NCBI GenBank assembly: GCA_017312345.1
Contig: BLAA01000001.1
Location: 372,001 to 436,000 of the forward strand
Direction: 5' to 3'
Length of the DNA stretch: 64,000 nt
DNA from: Candidatus Denitrolinea symbiosum
GTDB taxonomy: Bacteria; Chloroflexota; Anaerolineae; Anaerolineales; Villigracilaceae
In this document: positions 34,524-41,901 of the stretch, one piece after another
Layout: each line of letters starts with the position of its first letter
Numbering within the stretch: position 1 is the stretch's first letter
Program-made: the position numbers and the translations under genes
The notes under the pieces: generated by a model
What the model saw: only the letters and a program-made list of their open reading frames with translations
Databases searched by the model: none
What the model was told of the DNA's origin: nothing

Positions 34524-36062
34524 TCACTCCCATTCAATCGTCGCGGGCGGCTTGCTGGTAATATCATACACCACCCGATTAATTCCGTCCACTTCGTTGA
34601 CGATGCGATTGGCCGTCCGAGCCAGCAGATCGTAGGGCAGGCGCGCCCAGTCGGCGGTCATAAAGTCCTCGGTGGTCACGGCTCGAATGGCGGCGGCCTC
34701 CTGGTACGTCCGCTGGTCGCCCATCACGCCGACGGATTTCACAGGCAGCAAAACGACGAAGGCCTGCGAGGTCTCCGCGCCCTTGCCTAAAAATCCCGCG
34801 CGGGACAGTTCCTCGGTCAGGATCGCGTCCGCCGCCCGCAGGCGCGAGACGCGCTCGCGCGTCGCCTCGCCGAGACAGCGCACGGCCAGGCCCGGGCCCG
34901 GGAACGGCTGCCGCCACACCAGCGCTTCAGGCAGTCCCAGCGCCTCGCCGACGGCGCGGGCCTCGTCCTTGAACAAATAGCGCAGCGGCTCGACCAGTTC
35001 GAACTGCATGTCCTCGGGCAGCCCGCCCACGTTGTGATGCGTCTTGATCTTCGCCGCCTTGTTCCGGTCGGGCGCGGACGATTCCACCACGTCGGGATAG
35101 ATCGTCCCCTGCACGAGGAATTTCGGCTGACCGAGCCGGCGCGCCTGTTCTTCGAAGATGCGGATGAATTTCTCGCCGACGATCCTCCGCTTCTGCTCGG
35201 GATCGGTCACGCCTTTGAGCGCGGCGAAGTATTCCTGGCCGGCTTCGATGGTCGCCAATTCCGAATGAAGGTTCTTGCGGAACGCGTCCGCGACCTGCGC
35301 GCCCTCGTTCTTTCGAAGGAGACCGGTATCCACGAATATGCAGGTCAGCTGGTCGCCGACGGCTTTGTGGACGAGCGCCGCGGCTACCGTCGAGTCCACG
35401 CCGCCCGAAACGGCCGCGAGGACGCGCTCGCCTCCCACCTGGGCGCGGATGCGCTGCACGGCTTCGTCAATGATCGAAGCGGAAGTCCACTCGGGCGCGG
35501 CGCCGCAAACGTCCACGACGAAATGGCTGAACAGTTCGCTCCCATTTGGCGTGTGATGCACTTCGGGATGGAATTGCACGCCGAAATATTTTCGGTTGAA
35601 ATCGCCCATCGCCGCGAAGGGACTGTTGCCGCTCTTCGCCAGCGCCGCGAACCCGGCGGGCATCTTCGTGATGCGGTCTCCGTGCGACATCCAGACAAGG
35701 GAGAGAGTAGAGAGCAGAGGAGTAGGGAGTAGCGACTCAATCTCGGCGGGACCGTATTCGCGGTGCGCGGACGCGTCCACCTGCCCGCCCAGCGCGTGAG
35801 TCAACGCCTGCATCCCGTAGCAGATGCCGAGGATGGGAAGTCCCGACTCGAGGATGAATTCCTGAATGTACGGCGCGCCTTCCTCGTAAACCGAGTGCGG
35901 TCCGCCGGAGAGGATGAATCCCTTGGGCTGGATGGACATGATCTTTCCCTGCGGCGCGTCCCACGGGAACAACTCGCAATAGACCTGCGCCTCACGCACG
36001 CGGCGGGCGATGAGTTGGGCGTACTGCGAACCGAAATCGAGGATGGCGATGGATTGGGTCAT
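34524..36062 (-). CDS. guaA: GMP synthase (glutamine-hydrolysing)
   Basis: A 512-residue enzyme that aminates XMP to GMP. N-terminal glutamine amidotransferase with the nucleophile in GICYGM and VQFHPEVHHT; ATP pyrophosphatase signature SGGVDSTVAA; C-terminal dimerisation domain ending in PPATIEWE. In the amidotransferase part, residues about 110-121 are encoded by a CT-type micro-repeat (35703-35735), replacing a variable loop. Its ATG overlaps the HIT gene stop by 4 nt. With xpt and HIT it forms a purine-related run. Confidence 0.96.
   Translation of the reverse strand: MTQSIAILDFGSQYAQLIARRVREAQVYCELFPWDAPQGKIMSIQPKGFILSGGPHSVYEEGAPYIQEFILESGLPILGICYGMQALTHALGGQVDASAHREYGPAEIESLLPTPLLSTLSLVWMSHGDRITKMPAGFAALAKSGNSPFAAMGDFNRKYFGVQFHPEVHHTPNGSELFSHFVVDVCGAAPEWTSASIIDEAVQRIRAQVGGERVLAAVSGGVDSTVAAALVHKAVGDQLTCIFVDTGLLRKNEGAQVADAFRKNLHSELATIEAGQEYFAALKGVTDPEQKRRIVGEKFIRIFEEQARRLGQPKFLVQGTIYPDVVESSAPDRNKAAKIKTHHNVGGLPEDMQFELVEPLRYLFKDEARAVGEALGLPEALVWRQPFPGPGLAVRCLGEATRERVSRLRAADAILTEELSRAGFLGKGAETSQAFVVLLPVKSVGVMGDQRTYQEAAAIRAVTTEDFMTADWARLPYDLLARTANRIVNEVDGINRVVYDITSKPPATIEWE
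35703..35735. repeat. CT-type micro-repeat translated in frame within guaA
   Basis: Minus-strand CTACTCCCTACTCCTCTGCTCTCTACTCTCT encodes LLPTPLLSTLS. The same vocabulary recurs at the junction repeats at 16131-16158 and 36418-36452. Confidence 0.7.
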
Positions 36063-36400
36063 GGATCTCCTTCGTTTCGTTCAACATCCGCAATCAAATG
36101 GAAATGCAACTGCGGCACATCCTGAAACTCCCCGCCATTGACGATCAGCCGGTAAGCGGGGAGTTTGAATTCAGCTACGAGGCTTTGGACGGTGGAATAG
36201 AGGTCGGCGAGGAAAGCGGTATCGGTGGGATCGAGTTCGGTCAGCGAGGCGACCGCCTTCTTCGGAACGATCAACACGTGAAAGGGATACGCCGGCTTCG
36301 GATGACGGAACGCCATCAATGTGTCGGTCTCGCGCAGGCGTTTGACGGGAATCGCAAAACTCATGTGGGCAAACATCCATCCGACGAACTGCGCCATCCG
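36059..36400 (-). CDS. HIT-family protein (histidine triad variant)
   Basis: About 113 residues of the HIT fold: FRHPKPAYPFHVLIVPKKAVASLTEL and the motif QLHFHLI. HIT hydrolases normally read H-x-H-x-H; here the first His is Gln while the other two, including the nucleophile position, remain. Members hydrolyse nucleoside phosphoramidates or dinucleotides. The frame opens with GTG 36421, overlapping xpt; ATG 36400 has AAGGA close by and is preferred but not certain. The stop overlaps the guaA start. Confidence 0.78.
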   Translation of the reverse strand, partial: RMAQFVGWMFAHMSFAIPVKRLRETDTLMAFRHPKPAYPFHVLIVPKKAVASLTELDPTDTAFLADLYSTVQSLVAEFKLPAYRLIVNGGEFQDVPQLHFHLIADVERNEGDP

Positions 36401-36417
36401 ATCCTTTGCAAATATCC

Positions 36418-36452
36418 TCACTGCTCACTGCTCTCTGCTCTCTGCTCTCTAA
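36418..36452. repeat. CT-type micro-repeat at the xpt-HIT junction
   Basis: CACTGCT twice, then CTCTGCT twice and CTCTCT. On the minus strand it encodes the last ten residues of Xpt (REQRAESSEQ) and ends at its stop. Confidence 0.7.
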
Positions 36453-37017
36453 ATTCGATCTTCCCATCATCACCCATTTTAGTGATGCACGCCAGCGATT
36501 CGACCGGGACGCCCAACGGCTCCAGCGCGGCGCGTCCGCCCTCGAAGAGCTTCTCGATCAGCGCGCCGATCCCGACCACCTTCGAGCCGGATGCCTCCGC
36601 GAGACGGACCAGCCCGAGGATGGTCGCGCCGGAGGCGAGGAAGTCGTCAATGATCAGGATCTTCTCGTCGTTTGCCATGTACTCCGGCGAGACGATCAAT
36701 TCCACCGTGCGGCCTTTCGTGTGCGAGGGCGCGAGCGTCAGGTAGACCTGGTCGGGCATGGTGATCGGCTTGTGCTTGCGGGCGTAGACGACCGGCAGTC
36801 CGAGGTGGATCGCCGTCGTCAGCGCGGGGGCGATGCCCGAAATCTCGGCGGTGAGAATCTTGGTCGCGCCGACGTGAGCGAAGCGACGCGCAAATTCCCG
36901 CCCGCAGGCGTCCATCAGCAGCGGGTCCACCTGATGGTTGACGAAACTGTCCACTTTGAGAATCCCGTTGCCGAGGTTCTTCCCGTCGCGCAAGATGCGT
37001 TCCTTAAGTTCCTGCAT
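36418..37017 (-). CDS. xpt: Xanthine phosphoribosyltransferase
   Basis: A 199-residue enzyme that salvages xanthine (and guanine) to its nucleotide using PRPP. PRPP-binding motif LIIDDFLASGAT near residue 125; substrate region GLPVVYARKHKP. The final REQRAESSEQ comes from an AG repeat and lies beyond the normal end of the family. GGAGGAAGG lies immediately upstream of the ATG and a consensus promoter lies 33 nt further up. No purine riboswitch was seen in the leader. Confidence 0.93.
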   Translation of the reverse strand: MQELKERILRDGKNLGNGILKVDSFVNHQVDPLLMDACGREFARRFAHVGATKILTAEISGIAPALTTAIHLGLPVVYARKHKPITMPDQVYLTLAPSHTKGRTVELIVSPEYMANDEKILIIDDFLASGATILGLVRLAEASGSKVVGIGALIEKLFEGGRAALEPLGVPVESLACITKMGDDGKIEFREQRAESSEQ

Positions 37018-37049
37018 ACCTTCCTCCTCGTCCAGACATTTTCATCCGC

Positions 37050-37078
37050 ATTGTACAACGCGGCAGGCAGGTTGACAA
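37050..37078 (-). promoter_or_regulatory. Sigma70-type promoter of the xpt-HIT-guaA run
   Basis: On the minus strand TTGTCA (37073-37078), 17-bp spacer, TACAAT (37050-37055), then a 5' UTR with GGAGGAAGG before the ATG at 37017. Confidence 0.75.
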
Positions 37079-37207
37079 CCGCATGATTATGGCGTTAGCC
37101 CAAAGTTGAAATGTCCCCTTCGCCGGGAAACACAGCGCGCGCGGCGTCTTTCCAGGCGTTCTCCCGGAGAGTTTGGAAAACCGGCTGGCGGGCGCGGCGC
37201 ATTGGAT

Positions 37208-37213
37208 TATAAT
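37208..37213 (+). promoter_or_regulatory. -10 box (TATAAT) of the chelatase gene
   Basis: TATAAT 17 nt before the ATG, with a weak CTGGCG 17 bp further upstream and GGAG between box and start codon. Confidence 0.5.
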
Positions 37214-37230
37214 GACGCCCGGAGTCAAAC

Positions 37231-38331
37231 ATGCCAGCCATCTACCCATTTACCGCTATCGTTGGACAGGAGCGCATGAGACGCGCCCTGATTTTGAACG
37301 CAGTAGACACGCGCATCGGCGGCGTGTTGATCCGCGGCGAACGCGGCACGGCCAAGTCCACCGCGGCGCGCGCCCTGGCCGCGCTGCTGCCGGGCGTCAA
37401 GGTCGTCAACGACTGCCGCTTCGGATGCGATCCCGACAAGCCCGCCACCTGGTGCACCGAATGCAAGGAACGCGCCGCCTCGGGCGAAAAACTTCCCGCG
37501 CACACGCGCAAGACCTCGTTTGTGAACCTCCCCGTCTCCGCGACGGAGGACCGCGTCGTCGGCACGCTGGACATCGAACAGGCCATCCAGAAAGGCGAGC
37601 GGCGCTTTGAGCCGGGCGTCCTCGCCTCCGCCAACCGCGGCCTGCTCTACATTGACGAAGTCAACCTGCTCGACGACCACGTCGTGGACGTCCTGCTGGA
37701 CTCCGCGGCGATGGGCGTCAACACCGTCGAGCGCGAAGGCATCTCGTTCGCGCATCCCGCCCGCTTCATCCTCGTCGGGACGATGAACCCCGAAGAAGGC
37801 GAACTCCGCCCGCAGTTGCTGGACCGCTTCGCCCTCTCGGTGGACATCGTCGGGATCCGCGAGGCGCGCGAGCGCGTCGCCATCATGGAACGCAACATCG
37901 CTTACGAACGCGACCCGGAGGCCTTCCGCAAGGAATGGCTGCCGAAGGAGGATGAACTCTCCCAGCAGATCGCGCGCGCCCGCGAACTCGTGGACCGCGT
38001 CACCCACACCAGCCGCGACCTGCTCTCCATCGCCGCGCTGACCGCCTCCCTCAATGTGGACGGCCACCGCGCCGACCTCGTCATCCTGAAAGCGGCGCGC
38101 GCCCAGGCCGCGTTCGAGGGGCGGACGAAGATCAACGATCACGACATCGCCCTCGCGGCCGAACTCGCCCTCCCGCACCGCATCAAGCGGACTCCCTTCC
38201 AGCAGGCCGAGATGACCACCGAGCAGTTGCAGGAACGTATCGAGCAACTGGCGGGACAGTCCATGCCTGCCGAGACCGAGGAGGAACAGTCCGAGTCCCA
38301 GCAGGGCAAGCCCGAGGAAAAAAAAACTTAA
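37231..38331 (+). CDS. ChlI/CobS-like AAA+ chelatase subunit; zero-frame product of a frameshift gene
   Basis: A 366-residue AAA+ ATPase of the Mg/Co-chelatase I type: FTAIVGQERMRRAL, Walker A GERGTAKST, Walker B LLYIDEVNLL, and the sensor segment GTMNPEEGELRPQLLDRF. Zero-frame translation ends at TAA 38329-38331 just after an A9 run, giving a protein the size of a normal ChlI small subunit. A -1 shift in the run continues into the vWA half (38325-39293), giving a 687-residue ChlD-type protein. Some chlD genes are known to make both chelatase subunits this way. No cobN or chlH lies here, so cobalt (B12) or magnesium use cannot be told. Confidence 0.9.
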   Translation: MPAIYPFTAIVGQERMRRALILNAVDTRIGGVLIRGERGTAKSTAARALAALLPGVKVVNDCRFGCDPDKPATWCTECKERAASGEKLPAHTRKTSFVNLPVSATEDRVVGTLDIEQAIQKGERRFEPGVLASANRGLLYIDEVNLLDDHVVDVLLDSAAMGVNTVEREGISFAHPARFILVGTMNPEEGELRPQLLDRFALSVDIVGIREARERVAIMERNIAYERDPEAFRKEWLPKEDELSQQIARARELVDRVTHTSRDLLSIAALTASLNVDGHRADLVILKAARAQAAFEGRTKINDHDIALAAELALPHRIKRTPFQQAEMTTEQLQERIEQLAGQSMPAETEEEQSESQQGKPEEKKT

Positions 38332-38370
38332 AACTCGAAGATGAGAAAGAGGAAGGTCCCCAGCAGGGAC
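38303..38370 (+). other. Predicted -1 programmed frameshift site
   Basis: A9 run at 38318-38326. In the zero frame, codons GAA-AAA-AAA-ACT-TAA give the slippery heptamer A-AAA-AAA (38319-38325) with the stop two codons later. A weak Shine-Dalgarno-like AGGG (38303-38306) lies 12 nt upstream, a spacing that favours -1 shifts. A 5-bp hairpin (GTCCC/GGGAC, 38356-38370) lies 30 nt downstream. Transcriptional slippage on A9 is an equally good mechanism. Confidence 0.78.
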
Positions 38371-39293
38371 AGCCCGAACCCAGCCGCCAGGACGCGTTCG
38401 CCAACACGAGCGCGAACTGGTGGGAGGGCGGGCAAAAGGTGAAGACGGGCGAAACCTTCCAGCCTCGAAAATTAAACACCCCGCTCGATAAATTAACCCG
38501 CCGTCACGCGGGACGAAGATCGCTGACCAGGACCGAACGCAAGCACGGACGGTACATCAAAGCGCGCCCCGCCGGCGACAAACTGGACGACATCGCCTTC
38601 GACGCCACAATCCGCGCCGCCGCGCCCTATCAAAAACGCCGCGTCGACAAGCGCAAACGCCTCGCCTTCGCCATCGAACGGAGCGACCTGCAGCGCAAAG
38701 TGCGCGTCAAACGGGTGGCGAACCTCGTCCTCTTTGTGGTGGACGCCTCGTGGTCCATGGCGGTCGCGGAGCGGATGAACGCCACGAAGGGCGCGATCCT
38801 GTCCCTGCTGACGGATGCCTATCAGCGCCGCGACCGCGTCGGTCTCATCGTCTTCCAAAAAGACCGCGCCACGCTCGTCCTGCCCCCGACCAATTCCGTC
38901 CAACTCGCGCAGCGCGCCTTGATGGACATCCCCGTCGGCGGGAAGACGCCCCTTTCCGCGGGCCTGTTCCTCGCCGCGGACGTGCTTCAGCACGAGAGAT
39001 ACGCGCATCCCGACGTGGAGCCGCTGCTCATCATCCTGACCGACGGCGCGGGGAACGTCTCAATCGGCGCGCTGCCTCCGCAGGAGGAATCCTATCGCTT
39101 CGCGGAGTTGATCGCGCGCGAAGAAGTGCGGAGCGTAGTCATCAACATGGAACACGCCGCCTTCGATCAGGGACTGGCGCAGCAGTTGGCTACGCATTTG
39201 AAAGCGCCGTGCTACGCGCTGAACGAATTGAAGGCGGAGAGTTTGTTGAATGTGGCAAGGCAGGAGATGGCGAGCGCGACGGTGAAGGCATAG
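38325..39293 (+). CDS. ChlD-type vWA half, reached by -1 frameshift from the upstream frame
   Basis: After the shift the frame reads NLKLEDEKEEGPQQG and continues without a stop to 39293 (322 residues). A Gln/Pro/Glu-rich hinge leads to the segment GRRSLTRTERKHGRY typical of chelatase medium subunits, then a vWA domain with MIDAS residues DASWSM, the Thr in GGKTPLSAG and ILTDGAGN. The only independent start, GTG 38439, has no Shine-Dalgarno and would remove the hinge, so fusion is favoured. The metal-chelating large subunit partner is not in the window. Confidence 0.85.
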   Translation, partial: NLKLEDEKEEGPQQGQPEPSRQDAFANTSANWWEGGQKVKTGETFQPRKLNTPLDKLTRRHAGRRSLTRTERKHGRYIKARPAGDKLDDIAFDATIRAAAPYQKRRVDKRKRLAFAIERSDLQRKVRVKRVANLVLFVVDASWSMAVAERMNATKGAILSLLTDAYQRRDRVGLIVFQKDRATLVLPPTNSVQLAQRALMDIPVGGKTPLSAGLFLAADVLQHERYAHPDVEPLLIILTDGAGNVSIGALPPQEESYRFAELIAREEVRSVVINMEHAAFDQGLAQQLATHLKAPCYALNELKAESLLNVARQEMASATVKA

Positions 39294-39338
39294 GGAGCGC
39301 CGACGCGCCCGGCCCGCCGAGAAAATGGGTTTCCGGGT

Positions 39339-39344
39339 TATAAT
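39339..39344 (+). promoter_or_regulatory. -10 box (TATAAT) ahead of the FMN riboswitch
   Basis: TATAAT 20 nt before the riboswitch P1 stem; the -35 region is not recognisable. Confidence 0.45.
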
Positions 39345-39363
39345 TCCATCAACCCAATATCAA

Positions 39364-39484
39364 CCTTCGGGGCAGGGCGCAATTCCCGATCGGCGGTACA
39401 GCCCGCGAGCGCGAAACCATCCTGGTCAGGCGCATGATCCGGCGAGACTCCGGAGCCGACAGTAACAGTCTGGATGAAAGAAGG
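39364..39484 (+). promoter_or_regulatory. FMN riboswitch (RFN element)
   Basis: The conserved blocks are in order: CCTTCGGGGCAGGGCGCAAT, TCCCGATCGGCGGTA, AGCCCGCGAGC, GGCGAGACTCCGGAGCCGAC, AGTCTGGATGAAAGAAGG. The P1 stem pairs CCTTC (39364-39368) with GAAGG (39480-39484). FMN binding normally switches off riboflavin synthesis or import. The nearest downstream genes on this strand are the NMT1-like importer at 40037-42645. Confidence 0.95.
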
Positions 39485-39519
39485 CGACAGCAGGCCCGCG
39501 CGGCCTGGCTGGATTCACG

Positions 39520-39546
39520 CCCCGGAAACGAACGCTGTTTTCGGGG
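39520..39546 (+). promoter_or_regulatory. Hairpin in the riboswitch expression platform
   Basis: CCCCGGAAAC and GTTTTCGGGG form a 10-bp stem (one G-U) around a 7-nt loop. A 6-bp hairpin (CAGGCC/GGCCTG, 39491-39507) lies just before it. Either may act as the antiterminator arm. Confidence 0.55.
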
Positions 39547-39586
39547 ATTTGATTCCGCTTCGCGCGTGACTTGCAGCCGGTTCCCG

Positions 39587-39619
39587 CGCCCCGAAGGATC
39601 CCTCCCTCGAGGCGTTTTT
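39587..39619 (+). terminator. Candidate riboswitch-controlled terminator
   Basis: CGCCCCGA (39587-39594) and TCGAGGCG (39607-39614), 7 of 8 paired, followed by TTTTT. It lies about 100 nt after the aptamer. Confidence 0.5.
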
Positions 39620-39624
39620 CGTTT

Positions 39625-40036
39625 GGGCAGACAGGTACGTCCGCTACCGATGCGTTGGGGCGACGTTGGGGCGATCCTGCGTGATCGCCCTCTCGCTCGG
39701 GCGGACAGGTACGTCCGCCCCTACCGATACGTTGGGACGACGTTGGGACGACGTTGGGACGACGTTGGGACGACGTTGGGACGACGTTGGGACGACGTTG
39801 GGACGACGTTGGGGCGATCCTGCGTGATCGCCCTCTCGCCCTCTCGCCCTCTCGCTCGGGCGGACAGGTACGTCCGCCCCTACCGATACGTTGGGACGAC
39901 GTTGGGACGACGTTGGGGCGATGTTGGGGCGATGTTGGGGCGATGTTGGGACGATGTTGGGACGACGTTGGGGCGATCCTGCGTGATCGCCCTCTCGCCC
40001 TCTCGCCCGGGCGGACAGGTACGTCCGCCCCTACTG
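39625..40036. repeat. Higher-order repeat block in the ribX leader (11-bp and 8-bp tandem units)
   Basis: Three copies of a compound unit: several GTTGGG(A/G)CGAC 11-mers, then hairpin GGGCGATC-N6-GATCGCCC, then CTCTCGCC 8-mers, then hairpin GGGCGGAC-AGGTAC-GTCCGCCC and CTACCGATAC. The middle copy has about eight 11-mers. The hairpin ending GTCCGCCCCTAC is shared with 29813-30030. The block runs to the start codon region at 40037, replacing the ribosome-binding site. No gene in this stretch. Confidence 0.85.
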
Positions 40037-40816
40037 ATGATTATGACCACTCTCGCCAAACGCGCGGCAACCCTCCGTCCCATTCTGGGACTCGTCTCCG
40101 TGACGGCATTCCTGCTGGCATGGCATCTCGCCGCGCGCTTCGGCGGACTGCCCGCCTTCATCCTCCCCTCCCCCGCGGCGGTGTGGACGCGCCTCCTGCG
40201 CGCCCTCGCGGACGGCAGCCTGCTTTCGCACAGCCTCGTCACATTGACCGAGGTGCTGACCGGCCTGCTGGCGGGCGTCCTGTTTGCCACACTGATCGGC
40301 TATTTCGTCGCCAAGTCGCGCCTGCTGGAAAACCTGCTCTCGCCCTACCTCGTGGCGAGTCAGGCTGTGCCGCTGGTGGCGATCGCGCCGCTGCTCGTCA
40401 TCTGGTTCGGACCGGGCATGTTTTCCAAAGTGTTAATCTGCGCGCTGATCGTCTTCTTCCCGGTGCTGGTAAACACCGTCGTCGGCGTGCGCGCCGTCCC
40501 GCCCGCGCTGTACGACCTGATGCGTTCCCTGCGCGCCTCGCGCCGACAGATGCTATTCAAATTGGAGATTCCCGCCGCGCTGCCGATCTTCCTCGGCGGG
40601 CTGCGCGTGGGCGCGACGCTCTCCGTCATCGGCGCGGTGGTGGGCGAACTCGTCGGCGCGGATCGGGGACTGGGATTCCTCGTCAACATCGGGCGCGGCC
40701 AATACGATACGGCGCTCGTCTTTGTGGCGGTGTTCACCCTCATCGCGCTGGCGCTGGCGTTGTATGGGATCGTCGCGTTCGCGGAGAGAAAACTTTTAGT
40801 CTGGCTGGAACGATAA
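40037..40816 (+). CDS. ribX: ABC transporter permease, NMT1-associated (riboflavin importer RibX-like)
   Basis: A 259-residue permease of the ThiX/SsuC/TauC type with six helices and the EAA loop LYDLMRSLRASRRQMLFKLEIPAALP. An FMN riboswitch upstream plus an NMT1-like binding protein downstream match RibXY, a predicted riboflavin importer of Chloroflexi. The start is ATG 40037 or 40043; both sit directly after the repeat block with no Shine-Dalgarno, unlike ribY and the ATPase gene. The longer reading frame that runs back into the riboswitch is not coding. Confidence 0.85.
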   Translation: MIMTTLAKRAATLRPILGLVSVTAFLLAWHLAARFGGLPAFILPSPAAVWTRLLRALADGSLLSHSLVTLTEVLTGLLAGVLFATLIGYFVAKSRLLENLLSPYLVASQAVPLVAIAPLLVIWFGPGMFSKVLICALIVFFPVLVNTVVGVRAVPPALYDLMRSLRASRRQMLFKLEIPAALPIFLGGLRVGATLSVIGAVVGELVGADRGLGFLVNIGRGQYDTALVFVAVFTLIALALALYGIVAFAERKLLVWLER

Positions 40817-40839
40817 ACGTTCCTGCAAGGAGGCTTCTT

Positions 40840-41820
40840 ATGCTGAAGAAACTTGTTACGCTCGCGCTCGGGTTGGCGATCGGCCTGATGGCCTGCAGCC
40901 CGCGCGAGGTCCAGAAAGAAGCGGGGGCTTTGACGCGCGTCAAACTGCCGCTGGGGTACGTCCCCAACATCCAGTTCGCGCCGCTCTACGTCGCCGTCGA
41001 GAAGGGTTACTTCAAGGACGCGGGCATCGAGATCGAGTTCGATTATTCGTTCGAGACGGACGCGATGGCGCTGGTGGGCGCGGACCAGTTGCAGTTCGCG
41101 GTGGTTTCGGGCGAGCAGGTGTTGCTGGCGCGCGCGCAGGGACTGCCGGTGGTGTACGTGGGCGCGTGGTATCAGAAATATCCTGTGGCGGTGGTGTCGA
41201 AGGCCGCGCAGGGGATCAAGTCGCCCGCGGATTTGAAGGGGAGGAAGATCGGCCTGCCGGGGCTGTTCGGCGCGAATTACATCGGGCTGGACGCGCTGCT
41301 CTTTTCCGCGGGGCTGGGCGAATCGGACGTGACGCTCGATTCGATCGGCTTCACGCAGGTGGAATCCGTCGCGGCAGACCGCGACGAGGCGGCCTCGGTG
41401 TACGCGGCCAACGAGCCAGTGCAGTTGCGCGCGCTGGGATTCGACATCAACGAACTGCTGGTGGCCGATTACGTGCAACTGGCGTCTAACGGGTTAATCG
41501 CCAACGAGAAGACCATCGCGTCGAACCCCGACCTGGTGCGGCGGATGGTCGCGGCCATGGTCAAAGGGGTCGCGGATACGATCCAGAATCCCGACGAGGC
41601 GTTCGAGATCAGCAAAAAATATGTGGAGAATCTGGCGGCGGCCGACGCGGCCACGCAAAAGGAAGTGCTGGCGCGCTCGATTGAATTATGGAAAGCCGAG
41701 CGGATCGGCTATTCCGACGCGGCCGCCTGGGACAACATGCAGTCCACGCTGTTGAAGATGGGACTGCTCAAAGCGCCGCTGGACGTGAGCGAGGCGTTTA
41801 CGAATGAGTTTGTGCCGTGA
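40840..41820 (+). CDS. ribY: NMT1/THI5-like substrate-binding lipoprotein (riboflavin importer RibY-like)
   Basis: A 326-residue lipoprotein with lipobox GLMACS. The NMT1-like domain begins VKLPLGYVPNIQFAPLYVAVEKGYF and contains GADQLQFAVVSGEQ and KIGLPGLFGANYIG. Relatives bind pyrimidine, aromatic or flavin ligands; riboswitch control argues for riboflavin. AAGGAGG lies 8 nt before the ATG. The ATPase gene follows after 81 nt that contain a TACGTA-type micro-repeat. Confidence 0.87.
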   Translation: MLKKLVTLALGLAIGLMACSPREVQKEAGALTRVKLPLGYVPNIQFAPLYVAVEKGYFKDAGIEIEFDYSFETDAMALVGADQLQFAVVSGEQVLLARAQGLPVVYVGAWYQKYPVAVVSKAAQGIKSPADLKGRKIGLPGLFGANYIGLDALLFSAGLGESDVTLDSIGFTQVESVAADRDEAASVYAANEPVQLRALGFDINELLVADYVQLASNGLIANEKTIASNPDLVRRMVAAMVKGVADTIQNPDEAFEISKKYVENLAAADAATQKEVLARSIELWKAERIGYSDAAAWDNMQSTLLKMGLLKAPLDVSEAFTNEFVP

Positions 41821-41834
41821 AGTTTCGTGTTGTG

Positions 41835-41891
41835 TAGCGCGTGTTACGTAGTACGTAACGCGCCTGTTACGAAATACGCAATACGTACTAT
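41835..41891. repeat. TACGTA-type micro-repeat between ribY and the ATPase gene
   Basis: Quasi-repeats GTGTAGCGCG, TTACGTAGTACGTAACGCG, TTACGAAATACGCAATACGTACTA, with inverted TACGTA elements. Confidence 0.6.
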
Positions 41892-41901
41892 AGAGAAGGC
41901 C

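Noticed and set aside
37231..39293. Chelatase gene as a pseudogene
   Set aside because: The only lesion is a -1 step in A9 with intact motifs on both sides, which matches a known frameshift type. A sequencing indel remains possible.
39434..40036. Long N-terminal extension of ribX back to an ATG at 39434
   Set aside because: That ATG lies inside the FMN aptamer, and the extension translates tandem repeats; the permease begins at 40037/40043.
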